DNA of 64,000 bases from Desarmillaria ectypa (lineage: Eukaryota > Basidiomycota > Agaricomycetes > Agaricales > Physalacriaceae), in contig JAUDYN010000003.1 in assembly GCA_030407005.1 (NCBI GenBank), positions 3,100,001 through 3,164,000 on the forward strand, read 5' to 3'. The position numbers were made by a program, and so were the translations under genes. Below, one piece after another: positions 21,033-30,347 of this stretch (within the stretch, counting starts at the first letter, position 1; every line of letters starts with the position of its first letter). The notes below the pieces were generated by a model. That model did no database searches. It was not told where the DNA came from and worked only from the letters and a program-made list of their open reading frames with translations.

Positions 21033-22811
21033 ATGGAGGAACCAGTGCAGCGGACGAGCCAGGACCTCGATGGAACGCAGACCACGTTGTCCGAGTTGCT
21101 GGGCGCCCCAGAGCTCACCACTGCATCGTCACAGGCATACTTGTCGTATTTGACAACCCTTTCCTTGCCGAATCTACTCGCAGAACCGACATTGTTGCAG
21201 ACGCAGTCGCATCACCTTACCTCAAGCCTCACTTCGTTGACGCATACTTCTTACCCGACTTTTCTCGCCTTGCACAGTACCACATCCTCGTTTTCCGAGT
21301 CCCTAGATGCCCTCTCTGCATCTCTCGATGCCCTGATTAATGAAAGCCTGCCAGCCTTGGAGGAGAGCGCGTCCAATTGGCATGACAGAACAGACACAGT
21401 TCTCGCCGAACGGAACAAAGCGCGCGTCGTGCTAGAGCAGCATGACAAAATACGTGATCTACTTGATATCCCCGTCCTTATCGACACCTGTGTGCGCAAT
21501 GGTTATTTTGCCGAAGCGCTGTCTCTTGCGTCCCACACAAACTTCTTATCCTCGTCGTCCAACTCACGTCCGTTGATCCTCACTTCCATAATATCTGAAG
21601 TCCGCAATTCCATAACACAGATGCTTTTCTCGTTGCTCTCTACATTGCACGAGCCGAACCGAAAACTACCCGCATTATGGAAAGCAGTTAATTTTCTTCG
21701 GAAAATGGAAGTTTTTGATCCGGAAGATGGAGTCGAGTCAGAGGAACAAATCGCATTAGCGTTCTTCGGTGGTAGAGAGGCATGCTTGAAGGCCTCGTTG
21801 GAAGATTGCAATCGTGACATTCAACGTCTTGTCGGCTTGAGCTCTGCCGAAATCAGGGAGAAGGATAGAGAGGACTTGACGCGGTACCTCAAAAAATACA
21901 TCGACATATGGAGAGAAGGTGTCCATGATATTATCATGCAATTTTCGACTATTTTTCTTGAACGACCAACACACACCGCGACTTCTCCTGCTCCAGCTCC
22001 GTCACTGCGTTCCCTATTGGTCACTTACACATCCCATTCTCTCCATAGACACCTTCTTCCCCTCCTCCGAAACACTTTGCCTCGTATACCCCTACCCTCC
22101 CTATCCTCACTACTAACACAACTGACGTATTGCACAACGGCGTTCGCTCGTGTCGGCTTCGACTTCCGAGGTGTTCTCGGTGATTTGTTCTCGGACGCTG
22201 TCTTGAGCTCTGTCACTGAAGAACTTCAAGCGGCTACCTCTAAGTGGGTGGCTCTGTTTAAACAGAAAATGGGCCGGCCGGTATCCACCACGTCAACGCA
22301 CATGAAAAATATAGTTCCACCTTCTGAATGGCTCGTGTTACCAGCAGCTATTGCCTCCCCACCAACGTCTTCCCCGTCCTTTTTGAAGGCCCAAGCACAC
22401 ATGCCTCCACATATATTAGTGTCGTACCCACCGCTGGCGCAGTATACGAACGCGCTATTGTCCACTTTCAATGGTCTTCGCCTGCTGGCGCCGATGTCTA
22501 TAGCGCTACCCCTCTTAGCTAAGCTGGAGGACTTTTTGTCCGAGGCTGGCGAAGTGTTTCTGCGATACGTTAAGAACACCACCGGGCTCCAGGGACAAGA
22601 GGCGAAAATAGCTGAGGCAGTCGGTGACATCTACTTCAACACCTTTGTGCCGTTCATGAGGCGTGCTCTGGGTGAAGGTGTATATGGTCTGGCCATGGAC
22701 AATTGCGAGGATTTTGGGAGGGATGCGGAAAAAACGGAGAGTGGATCTCTGGATAAGGTAATCAGGGATTGGGAAGACTGGCTGGAGAACAGAAAGGCCA
22801 GCGTAGAATAG
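21033..22811 (+). CDS. cog8: Conserved oligomeric Golgi complex subunit 8 (Dor1-like)
   Basis: Intronless 592-codon frame. The N-terminal half matches the Dor1/COG8 family: QAYLSYLTTLSLPNLLAEP, repeated Ser/Thr/Leu heptads typical of COG helical bundles, and the signature-like LLDIPVLIDTCVRNGYFAEA at about residues 142-161, which corresponds to the conserved 'IPxLMDTCVRNGYYxEAL' block of COG8. COG8 belongs to lobe B of the COG tether that captures intra-Golgi retrograde vesicles and supports glycosylation. It is a peripheral membrane protein, and no transmembrane segment or signal peptide is seen. Length is close to the usual 600 residues. The ATG at 21033 is the first in frame. The absence of introns in a 1.8-kb gene is notable against the intron-rich neighbours. 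Confidence 0.88.
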   Translation: MEEPVQRTSQDLDGTQTTLSELLGAPELTTASSQAYLSYLTTLSLPNLLAEPTLLQTQSHHLTSSLTSLTHTSYPTFLALHSTTSSFSESLDALSASLDALINESLPALEESASNWHDRTDTVLAERNKARVVLEQHDKIRDLLDIPVLIDTCVRNGYFAEALSLASHTNFLSSSSNSRPLILTSIISEVRNSITQMLFSLLSTLHEPNRKLPALWKAVNFLRKMEVFDPEDGVESEEQIALAFFGGREACLKASLEDCNRDIQRLVGLSSAEIREKDREDLTRYLKKYIDIWREGVHDIIMQFSTIFLERPTHTATSPAPAPSLRSLLVTYTSHSLHRHLLPLLRNTLPRIPLPSLSSLLTQLTYCTTAFARVGFDFRGVLGDLFSDAVLSSVTEELQAATSKWVALFKQKMGRPVSTTSTHMKNIVPPSEWLVLPAAIASPPTSSPSFLKAQAHMPPHILVSYPPLAQYTNALLSTFNGLRLLAPMSIALPLLAKLEDFLSEAGEVFLRYVKNTTGLQGQEAKIAEAVGDIYFNTFVPFMRRALGEGVYGLAMDNCEDFGRDAEKTESGSLDKVIRDWEDWLENRKASVE

Positions 22812-22891
22812 TAGTAGTTCGTTCTAATTTATTTTTGGACGGAAACACTTCTGAGTGCTGGGAGTTAACTTTGTTTACAAAGGTGAGTGCA

Positions 22892-24183
22892 TTAAGCAAG
22901 GCAGTTTACATGAAGCAGCTGTCGTTCGTATAGATATTGAAAGCATGTATTGGCTGCTTGAATGAACTCCTCCGGTATCTGAGAGCTCCATATCACGAAT
23001 ATCAAATTGACTTTCTTCAGAGTAGCTGCCAGACCTATCGCCGCAGTCCTCAACGCTTCTGCTAACGAGCACCACAATGTGTTGGAGAAGTCCATGAGGT
23101 CGCGGCGAGACGAATAAAATTTAAGGGTGATCTCCTCAATGCGCCTGTCGCTAGAATTCAAAGTCTGAGCGAACAATTCCTCCAAAGCCCCCAATTGGTT
23201 AACGCATTGCTGCTCTGCTGGAAGCGACAGCGCTAAGGCGAGAGATCGTAAATTGCGGGATAGATCCATGTCTTCTAGACCCCCTATTTTTCTGGTCAGT
23301 TCAACGATATTTGAATATTGATAATTGAATACCCACGCGAAAAGTCGATAAACCCGATATCTAGATAATCCAATTTGTCTATGGTCATGTCGAATAATGT
23401 ACGAAGAGTCAAGGAATCTAACTTGCTGGATTTTAGGCGCAGTGACTCCAGCTTTCTCAGATCTGCATAGTCAAGAAGGAATTCTAATAGAACCCCCATG
23501 ACCATAGGGAACACGATCATTGAGAGCGAGCGAAGCTGGGGCCGACAATGAGAAGGTATTGTAGCGACACGCTGGGGAAATTCGGGCCGTGAAGGGAAGT
23601 CGACGAATGAGATATCCAGAGTTTCCAACGCGACACAGTCACCGATAACGGAGAAGAACTCTGTGAAATTGGTGACGGCGATATGCATGGCTTCCATTGT
23701 CAAGCAGGTCATGCTAGGAAGTCGGAATGAATTGTACATTGCTTGGCGAATGGAAGTTGGCATGGTGTGCCAGGCGAAGAAATGACTACCGTTGATAGTG
23801 ATGTGCCTCAGGTTCGTCATGGCATGGAAGACGCTGACAGAGGCAGGTTCATCCCACTGGGTCATTCCCTCATCACCCAGCGCGGTGCTTTTTATACACA
23901 CGTCGACCTTCTCCACGCAGGGACCTAGGAAGGCGTATTTTTCCAATAGTAGGTGCAGCCCACGTACGGACTTTGGAACGAAGGGATTATCGTGCCATTC
24001 TGATGAAGCACCGTACTGAATTGTGATGGCGGAGAGCAAGTGGGGCAGAGCGAGTCGGTGCCATGTCTGGCAGACACGAGTGCAGGATGATAGAGTTAGA
24101 CGATCAAGTGTTTTGTCTAATTTGCCGAAGACGCAGTCCACGAGTTCCGGAGGCACGGGTGTCATGATAATTGAGTGCGTCAA
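22892..24183 (-). CDS. F-box-type protein (second in window)
   Basis: Exon 1 (23337-24183) starts MTHSIIMTPVPPELVDCVF and has the F-box-like signature LTLSSCTRVCQTWHRLALPHLL at about residues 30-51, then leucine-rich stretches (LETLDISFVDFPSRPEF, LRSLSMIVFPMVMG, LESLRLKSSKLDSLTL). A 53-nt intron (23284-23336) joins exon 2 (22892-23283), which ends LYERQLLHVNCLA. The coding sum of 1239 nt is in frame. The PELVD...CTRVCQTW layout is typical of the expanded Agaricomycete F-box families, whose substrates are mostly unknown. The second Met, seven residues in, may be the real start. Convergent with COG8, only 80 bp between stop codons. Confidence 0.72.
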
Positions 24184-24853
24184 AAGATACCGAACCTCTT
24201 TTAATTAACGAAAACGTTAGAATGACGACAGATAGATAATCAACGTGAGAAGACTGACTGGAGCAATCAGGTAGCTCGCTTCAAGTTCTGACCTCGCTGT
24301 TGGCGTCGATGGAAGGGGGGTCGTGAGAGTCGAGCGCATCATTTTAACGGACAATGTATCTGTCGGCGATTACCGCCACGACCCTAGCTCGACTATCAAG
24401 TACTCGGCACCAACTGATCCCTGCCAAGAAGGCACCCTCACCCTTGGGTACCGTTTGTTTAGGATCAGTCTCTTTTAGTAGGAAAGGGCTACGCGCTTTG
24501 ATTCTCGTTCGACGGTTGTCCTAGGTCATCATAATTGAGTCCGCCCGCCCTTCTCTGCGATTCGCGAACTACGCATCCGTCCGAAATCGTGTGCAGGGCG
24601 CCGATCGTATACTGATTAGTATCTTGTCGTTATTTAATTTCAATTATTTTTTCAACTCATTCTAGAATTACTTAAAATTAGTAGAGCTGCACACGTTAAG
24701 TTTGAAACGAGCTCGCTTCTTCCCGCCTCATCTAATTTTCTTGGGTTTCTCTCTGTCTCCGATTTTTCTCGTCGCATCTATTCCATGACTACCGATCGTC
24801 GTCAAGTACCTGATCGTTTTTCGATATGACGCCTTTCTGTAGAGCAGCCTCCT
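24184..24853. other. Intergenic gap with pyrimidine-rich tracts
   Basis: Upstream of the minus-strand F-box gene. At about 24718-24785 there are C/T-rich stretches on the plus strand, compatible with a promoter for the small gene that follows. No coding pattern recognised. Confidence 0.35.
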
Positions 24854-25147
24854 ATGTCAAGTTTTTTTTCGAGGATAGTCCTGCTCCAGACTAAATTCAA
24901 GGTTTTCCGAGTTCCCCTTCCTTTCCATCCCCCCGTACTTGCATTCTGCGCCGTTGCTGTGTATGCGGCCCCCGCTGAGACTAATGGGTGCCGCATGGCT
25001 GAGGGTCTTCCTCCCATGAAACCTCGTGCTCTATGCGGTACTTTTCTCCTGCATTTCTCTTCATGCTATTCTGGCACTGATTATTCTTTAGAGCGGAAAG
25101 GTAACCTCCACTTCAGGCCCCGACCTTCATTCTATCCATTCCATTAG
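24854..25147 (+). CDS. Small secreted-type protein with ETNxxRMAxGLPPxxPR motif
   Basis: Open frame with a hydrophobic stretch PPVLAFCAVAVYAAPA followed directly by AETNGCRMAEGLPPMKPRAL. A signal peptide cut near Ala-Pro-Ala and then an ETNAxRxAxGLPPxxP block is, as I recall, the start of many small secreted Agaricomycete proteins. A 54-nt in-phase intron (GTACTT...TTTAG, about 25038-25091) removes a Cys/His-rich piece and leaves ERKGNLHFRPRP and a stop at 25147. The first ~25 residues (MSSFFSRIVLLQTK...) are long for a signal peptide, and the T8 run at 24860-24867 leaves the start uncertain. Usually a longer domain follows the motif, so this may be a truncated relic. Role unknown. Confidence 0.4.
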   Translation: MSSFFSRIVLLQTKFKVFRVPLPFHPPVLAFCAVAVYAAPAETNGCRMAEGLPPMKPRALCGTFLLHFSSCYSGTDYSLERKGNLHFRPRPSFYPFH

Positions 25148-26063
25148 GCGTGAGTTTTTGGGCATGTACATGCCCTGTAACTGTCTAATGTGTGCCACCA
25201 AAGATGAATTGATGGTAATCAAACCTCTGTCACTAGCTAGCACCCGCGTTGCCCCATTCACGCTCGTTATAGCATTATCAGCGGTTCCCCCACCAAGACC
25301 CATCCCTCGATTCCACGCTCTTTAAATTCTACACTTCTTGCACCCACACTCCTTGAGCCCTAATCGGCCTAATCCCTAGACCCTTTTGATCAAAGCTCTT
25401 TGCTTTCCTTACGGATCTCCTTCTTGTACTTTCTACCCTTCATTTTCCGCGTCACCAGACTTTCTAGAATCCTTTGTTCAATATCCGCCACCTACCAACG
25501 TTCAACTTCTTGTTGTATACCTGCGTTCTTTGGAACAGAGCAGCTCTGTGATAATATACACATTTTTCGTCCTAAAACTGTCTGGAATAGTCTTCAAGGC
25601 GGCCCGTCGGCGGCCTGTAAGGTGCAACAGTTTCGCGAGCAATCCACGCGCAAGTACGGCAAGACTTAGCACGGTACCGCACTAGGGCCATGGAAGCGGA
25701 TGTCATTCTCCGACATTTTCTTTGTATTTCAGTTGTTTCTCTCTATGTTCCTGCGGCCAAAAAGAGCCGCGGCACTCGTGATTAGCGGCTGACGGCGGGC
25801 ATGTCACCTGAGAATGTTATCACCCACTAACCTGCAGATCTGTGGGTATAGATAACCAAGATGTGTGAACTGCGATTAAGGATAAAGAGCAAAACAATAG
25901 ACCCATTAAATCAAGCCCGTGAATAAAGGAGTCTCACACTGTACCGAAACATCAGAATCCTCGGATTTTGGATGGGTGTGATATGGAAGGGTTACCACCG
26001 GTACTGGCAGCTTGCCTTCACCCAATGAAGAGCTTCAAGCATTAAGTCTATGCATTGTCTGAG
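25148..26063. other. Intergenic gap
   Basis: A few short open stretches on the plus strand (25386-25685) show no recognisable domain. The right end holds the 3' side of the decayed membrane-protein copy. Nothing else seen. Confidence 0.35.
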
Positions 26064-27278
26064 TCAGCCTCTCACAGACTGTTCACCAGTCACAAGCCCA
26101 CTACTGAAAATCTCCTCATACTCAGGCGGGACCATTACGAGAATGTCGCCATCTTCATCCTCCACGTCTATCCGACCTGCGTCAGTCTCCCGTCGTGGTA
26201 GGTACTCACCGGAAACCAGCTGTGACATAGATGTAGCATCGATAGGGGAAGCTGGACTATCGTCTGCTTTCTGCGACATGTCACCATGGCCGCTTGTACT
26301 TGTATACGTATCCCGGTGCTCTGGCTCGGTTCTGCCATGCCAGCGACGACACTTAAAAAACCACAAAACTAAACCCAATGAAATGACCGCCATGTCTCCT
26401 ATAACTTCACCTATGATGGCGCCTATAGAAGGGTGGGGAGACCAAAGGAGTAGCCGCAAATAGTTCGGATGATGGCCTCAGGCCGACGTGGACAATGGGG
26501 TTGTGGCTGAAGTCGAGACTTTCTCGGATGCTGATGCGGGAGTTAGGGCAGCGGGAGGGAGATGGCTAAGGTCGGAACTGCGCTGCTCAAGTTGACCACT
26601 GAGGTAGAGGTTAAGGTGAAGCGTTCGGCGTAGATGTCGCTGACCCTGGTTGAACAGTGTCAGGATCCTCAACCTGAAGTTCAGAATGGTCCAAAGCTAT
26701 ATGTGGCTTCCCATAGCGAGTGTCGTTTTGGTTAGCCAGGATAACGTCATGTATCCCTGGCTTATCAAAATTCTTGGAACATAGAATGACCTGGAAATGG
26801 TGTAAGGATAACGACACAGATGTGCGAAAATTGCTACTAACCGGCGGGTTTTTGCCATCGTCCGAAGTGTTCACCGTGACAACATCAATGAACTCGAAGT
26901 TGAAATTATCGGGGTTGCAGTCGACACATATAGCGTATTTTCCCCCACAGCAACGTTGAATACCGTAGTAATAAAATGTATTGGCTGAGTCTGAAGATGG
27001 TCGGAATCCTACACTGGAAAGGACACTGGCGGAGGCTTACTAGGAAAAGTGAATGTTTCACTGGCACTCAAGCTGTTTGCAGAAGCTAGCGTACCAGTTT
27101 CACCAATGCTACTGGCATTGTAGAATCCCGCGGTGAACCACTGATCGTTGTATTTGAGTACATCGGTGCGTCTGTCATCGTAAGTAATATTTTTGAAGCC
27201 TACCATTGCAAAGAATGTATTAACGCCAGTGACGGTGCACAACAGAAACAAGTTGAAGACATAGCAACAGGGCGTCAT
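26064..27278 (-). pseudogene. Single-pass membrane protein, decayed tandem copy
   Basis: Paralogue of the gene at 27884-29124. Exon 1 (27041-27278) starts with a hydrophobic signal (MTPCCYVFNLFLLCTVTG) and MVGFKNITYDDRRTDVLKY. After an intron (26991-27040), exon 2 (26842-26990) has NTFYYYGIQRCCGGKYAICV. After a 51-nt intron, exon 3 has VILCSKNFDKPGIHDVILAN and ELQVEDPDT. The frame then stops at 26611-26613. The Ser/Thr-rich stalk survives only as pieces in two other frames, and the membrane span (VIGDMAVISLGLVLWFF) plus tail (RRETDAGRIDVEDEDGD, PPEYEEIFSSG) sit in yet another open stretch, 26064-26459. At least two frame changes separate ectodomain from span, so it cannot encode the whole protein. 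Function of the family unknown. Confidence 0.65.
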
Positions 27279-27883
27279 GGTTTTCCAGAGGCAAATACCC
27301 GGACTGGATTTGCGGGCCGGTCATCCATCATAGATATGTAACTTGTAATCCCCGTTACCATCAAAAATTTCGACCCTTCCTCGCATCCCCTTCGAGTCTC
27401 AGTTGCCAAGAGTAAGTCGTCGGAGTCTGTCATCTCTGAATTTCATTTGCGAGAAGCGTACATAAGTAGCTCTCTTTCATGGTGACTTGTACTTAGTGTT
27501 CAATTGTCAGTCGTCATATCCGTGATACGGATAGCTTTCCGAAACTCACTGATCAGATGCCTCGGCATGCACGGGGAAAGCCAGCAAACCAAATTGCAGA
27601 GCAGCGTAGTAGTAGTTAATTCACAAGGCCATCATCCGACAATAAGTATCATATTCTGTGCATGCTCTACATCGAAATAAAAGTCAGAGTGCTGGAGGAC
27701 TGATGAAAGACACCACCTTCTGGAAACTTAAATAAGTGCCACGAGTAACTTTACAAATCTATGTGTACCTAATATAGAAATTATAGAAGTGGAAAATCCA
27801 GAATAACGAAAGGGTTGTCCTCATCAAACTGGACAAGTTCGTGATGAAATTTGACCCAACATCATGCATCAGAACTTGATTAG
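27279..27883. other. Gap between the two membrane-protein paralogues
   Basis: About 600 bases, presumably the promoter of the left copy and the 3' UTR of the right copy. No coding pattern recognised. Confidence 0.4.
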
Positions 27884-29124
27884 CTATGACGAAGGTTGTC
27901 CAGAAGTTCCGGAAGATGAGCCTTCCAAGGGGAGAGGCCTTAGAACCTCAGGTCTAGGCAGCCTGCGACTCAGTCCTCTAGTGACAGGTTGCTCACCATT
28001 GGGGCGTCCACCGCTGAAAATATCTTCGTATCCAGGCGGGAGCGTTCCGAAGTCATCGCCATCATCATCAACGTCTATTCGACCTGCATCAGTTTCCCGC
28101 CGTGGCAGGCATTCACTGGAGGCTGCACGTGATGAAGAGGGGTGTCCACGTCCCGACGGTGCATTCGAAACCGATGGCCCAGCAGCTACCGAAGCCTCAT
28201 TTGTTTTCCGTGACGTGTAGTCAGAGGCAGTGTCCGTTACAGTATACGTGGTGGGGGTATGCGTATTTGGGCGAGGTAGAATGAAAGGGGAATATTGATG
28301 GGGACTGGTGTGGGGGCTCGTATTCACGTCATTGTGTTCTGGCTGAGTGCGGTGCTGGGTACGATGACTCCGCCGGATAAAAGACCATATAATCAAGCAC
28401 AGTGAGATAGCCGCAATGCCCCCCAGAACTCCTCCGACGATGGCACCTATGGGGGGTTCGGAGGCGAAAGATGAGGTTGTGGTCGACTGGGATGCCGCTG
28501 GGACAATCAATGAGGTCGCAGAGATGGAGGAGGATGCTTCAGATGTTGACGTCAAAGATTCTGAAGTGGAAGCGCTGTTATCTTCAACCTGAAGCACAAA
28601 ACGGTCCAGCGTTAACTGCGAATTTCCGCCGAACCGTGTGTCGTTCTGGTTGGTTAAGGTAACCTTATGTATTCCTGGTGTATCAAAGGATTTAGTGTAC
28701 AGGATGACCTGCCCGTGTGGTGAGAATGGTAATGCAAATGGACGGATGCCCACACTCACTGGAGGATTTTTCCCATCGTCAGTTCTATTGACAGCGTCGA
28801 TAAGCTCAAAGTTAGGGCTGTCGAAATCGCAGTCGATACATATTGCATACAACCCCCCGCAGCACCGACGAATGCCGTAATAGTAGAAAGCATTAGCCGG
28901 CACTGGAAAAAAGAGTAAATGTCGTTGTCGCAAGGAGTACGTAGCAGGTTCTCACCAGGGAAGATGAAGGTGACGTTGGCTGTTGGGTCCTTTGTAGAAG
29001 ATAGCGTCCCAGTACTATCACCAGCATTACTAGCATTGTACGATCCATTGTTGGTCCACGATCCCACATATTTGAGAACATTGGTGAGTGTGTCGTCATA
29101 AGTGTAGTTGATATAGCCGACCAT
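27884..29124 (-). CDS. Single-pass membrane protein with N-glycosylated ectodomain
   Basis: Exons 28956-29124, 28760-28902 and 27884-28708 give 379 in-frame codons. The ectodomain starts MVGYINYTYDDTLTNVLKY and holds sequons NYT, NGS, NAS and NVT, a NAFYYYGIRRCCGG block and the strand-like VILYTKSFDTPGIHKVTLTN. A Ser/Thr stalk follows, then the span GAIVGGVLGGIAAISLCLII, a basic RRSHRTQHR stop-transfer and a ~170-residue cytoplasmic tail with RRETDAGRIDVDDDGDD and LPPGYEDIFSG. The YYYG...CC ectodomain plus one span resembles many uncharacterised Agaricomycete proteins; no enzyme motif is seen. A good signal peptide (MLPFPKPTFVIHCIAGLALC) starts at 29204 but in a different frame from the ectodomain, so a one-base break near 29120 may have disconnected it. 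Function unknown. Confidence 0.62.
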
Positions 29125-29517
29125 GGCAGAGTTGCAAGTGCAAGGCAAAGAGCAAGACCAGCGATGCAGTGAATGACGAAAGTGGGCTTTGGAAATGGCA
29201 ACACAGCATCTTTGGATTGAATAAAATAGAATCAAGCGACCTGAATATCATGATTGCAACCAGGGGCAAGTATATCATGATAAAGTTGTAAACCTGTAAT
29301 GTCTGATGTTGAAACAGGCCGGTACAACCCAAGTACAATCAAGAAACCACCCTTTGAGTTTCAAACCAAGACATAGTGGAAGTTCACGAGTACCAAAGGA
29401 TTTTCTGCAAGTCTTGCAGTACGTAGAAACTGTCCATGAGTCGAAGATTGAAACGTTGGCAGTGATCGGTGATGATCATGGCAGCACGAGGTCGGAAGTT
29501 CAATTGGCTCGCTCGGC

Positions 29518-30276
29518 ATGGAGGGCACCGCCGACTCATTCTTCCTCATCGTCAAGCTGGAGTCTTCGCGAGATGCAGATTTTTACCAAGTTCTCTCCAT
29601 ATCTCGATCGGCGTCTCTCCCAGAAATAAAGGCTGCATATCACAAAATGCTTCTACAGCACCACCCAGACAAGAATACCTTTCGCAAGAAAGGCCAAGCC
29701 TGCATAGATGTCACGGTGATCAAAGAGGCGTACTTCATCCTGTCAGATCCTGTTTCACGGCACAGGTATGATGTGGAGGTCCTTCAAAAACGAGCTACGG
29801 GAGGACCACGGCCGGCACAGGTCATCTCGTTGGATGTTTTTGACGAGGAGCTTTTGACGAATGGTTCGGACCATTCGGTGTGGACGTACAAATGTCGCTG
29901 CGGCGGTGTCTACACAATAACAGACGATGAAATGGAATTCGGGCATCATTCTATTGCTTGCAGCAGCTGCTCCGAGGTCATATGGGTTGGATACGAGCTT
30001 GCGGGGCAGGAAGAGGTCAGTGGAGCGTCCCTCATGGCAGCTTTTCGTAGGCTTATGTCACACAGGCTTGAGGGGTGGATCATTATAAATTTCAGTGCTA
30101 GTTCAGTACTACGTTGTTGGCTGTTAAGGTCTAGGAAGTTTCCCTTTGTAACGAAGTTTGTGACTAATGTGCACAAAGAGGCAGCCCAAATTCTAGATGG
30201 GTACTGTACAATTGCGGGAGGCCATCAGCAAATCGCTTTAATGACTGAGGTGCATATGCACTTACTGGGCGGATAG
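29518..30276 (+). CDS. Dph4-like J-domain protein with CSL zinc finger (diphthamide pathway)
   Basis: An N-terminal J domain (about residues 20-85: DFYQVLSISRSASLPEIKAA, LLQHHPDKN with the HPD motif, IKEAYFILSDP, YDVEV) is followed by a CSL-type zinc finger (about residues 120-165): YKCRCGGVYTI with CxC, and IACSSCSEVI with CxxC. This J plus CSL-finger pair defines Dph4/DNAJC24, which supports the iron-sulfur enzyme Dph1-Dph2 in the first step of diphthamide synthesis on elongation factor 2. Known Dph4 proteins end soon after the finger; here the frame runs a further ~85 residues without similarity. A GT donor right after GQEE suggests the real transcript may splice or end differently. No intron is needed for the conserved part. 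Convergent with the monooxygenase gene. Confidence 0.85.
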   Translation: MEGTADSFFLIVKLESSRDADFYQVLSISRSASLPEIKAAYHKMLLQHHPDKNTFRKKGQACIDVTVIKEAYFILSDPVSRHRYDVEVLQKRATGGPRPAQVISLDVFDEELLTNGSDHSVWTYKCRCGGVYTITDDEMEFGHHSIACSSCSEVIWVGYELAGQEEVSGASLMAAFRRLMSHRLEGWIIINFSASSVLRCWLLRSRKFPFVTKFVTNVHKEAAQILDGYCTIAGGHQQIALMTEVHMHLLGG

Positions 30277-30347
30277 TCTATTTCTTCATCACTGAGGTAC
30301 CAGGTTTCTACAAATAATTTAGCACGCCGTCATTCTCATAGATCATA

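Noticed and set aside
22226..22630. 134-codon minus-strand frame inside COG8
   Set aside because: Shadow of the COG8 coding sequence; composition follows the plus-strand codon pattern.
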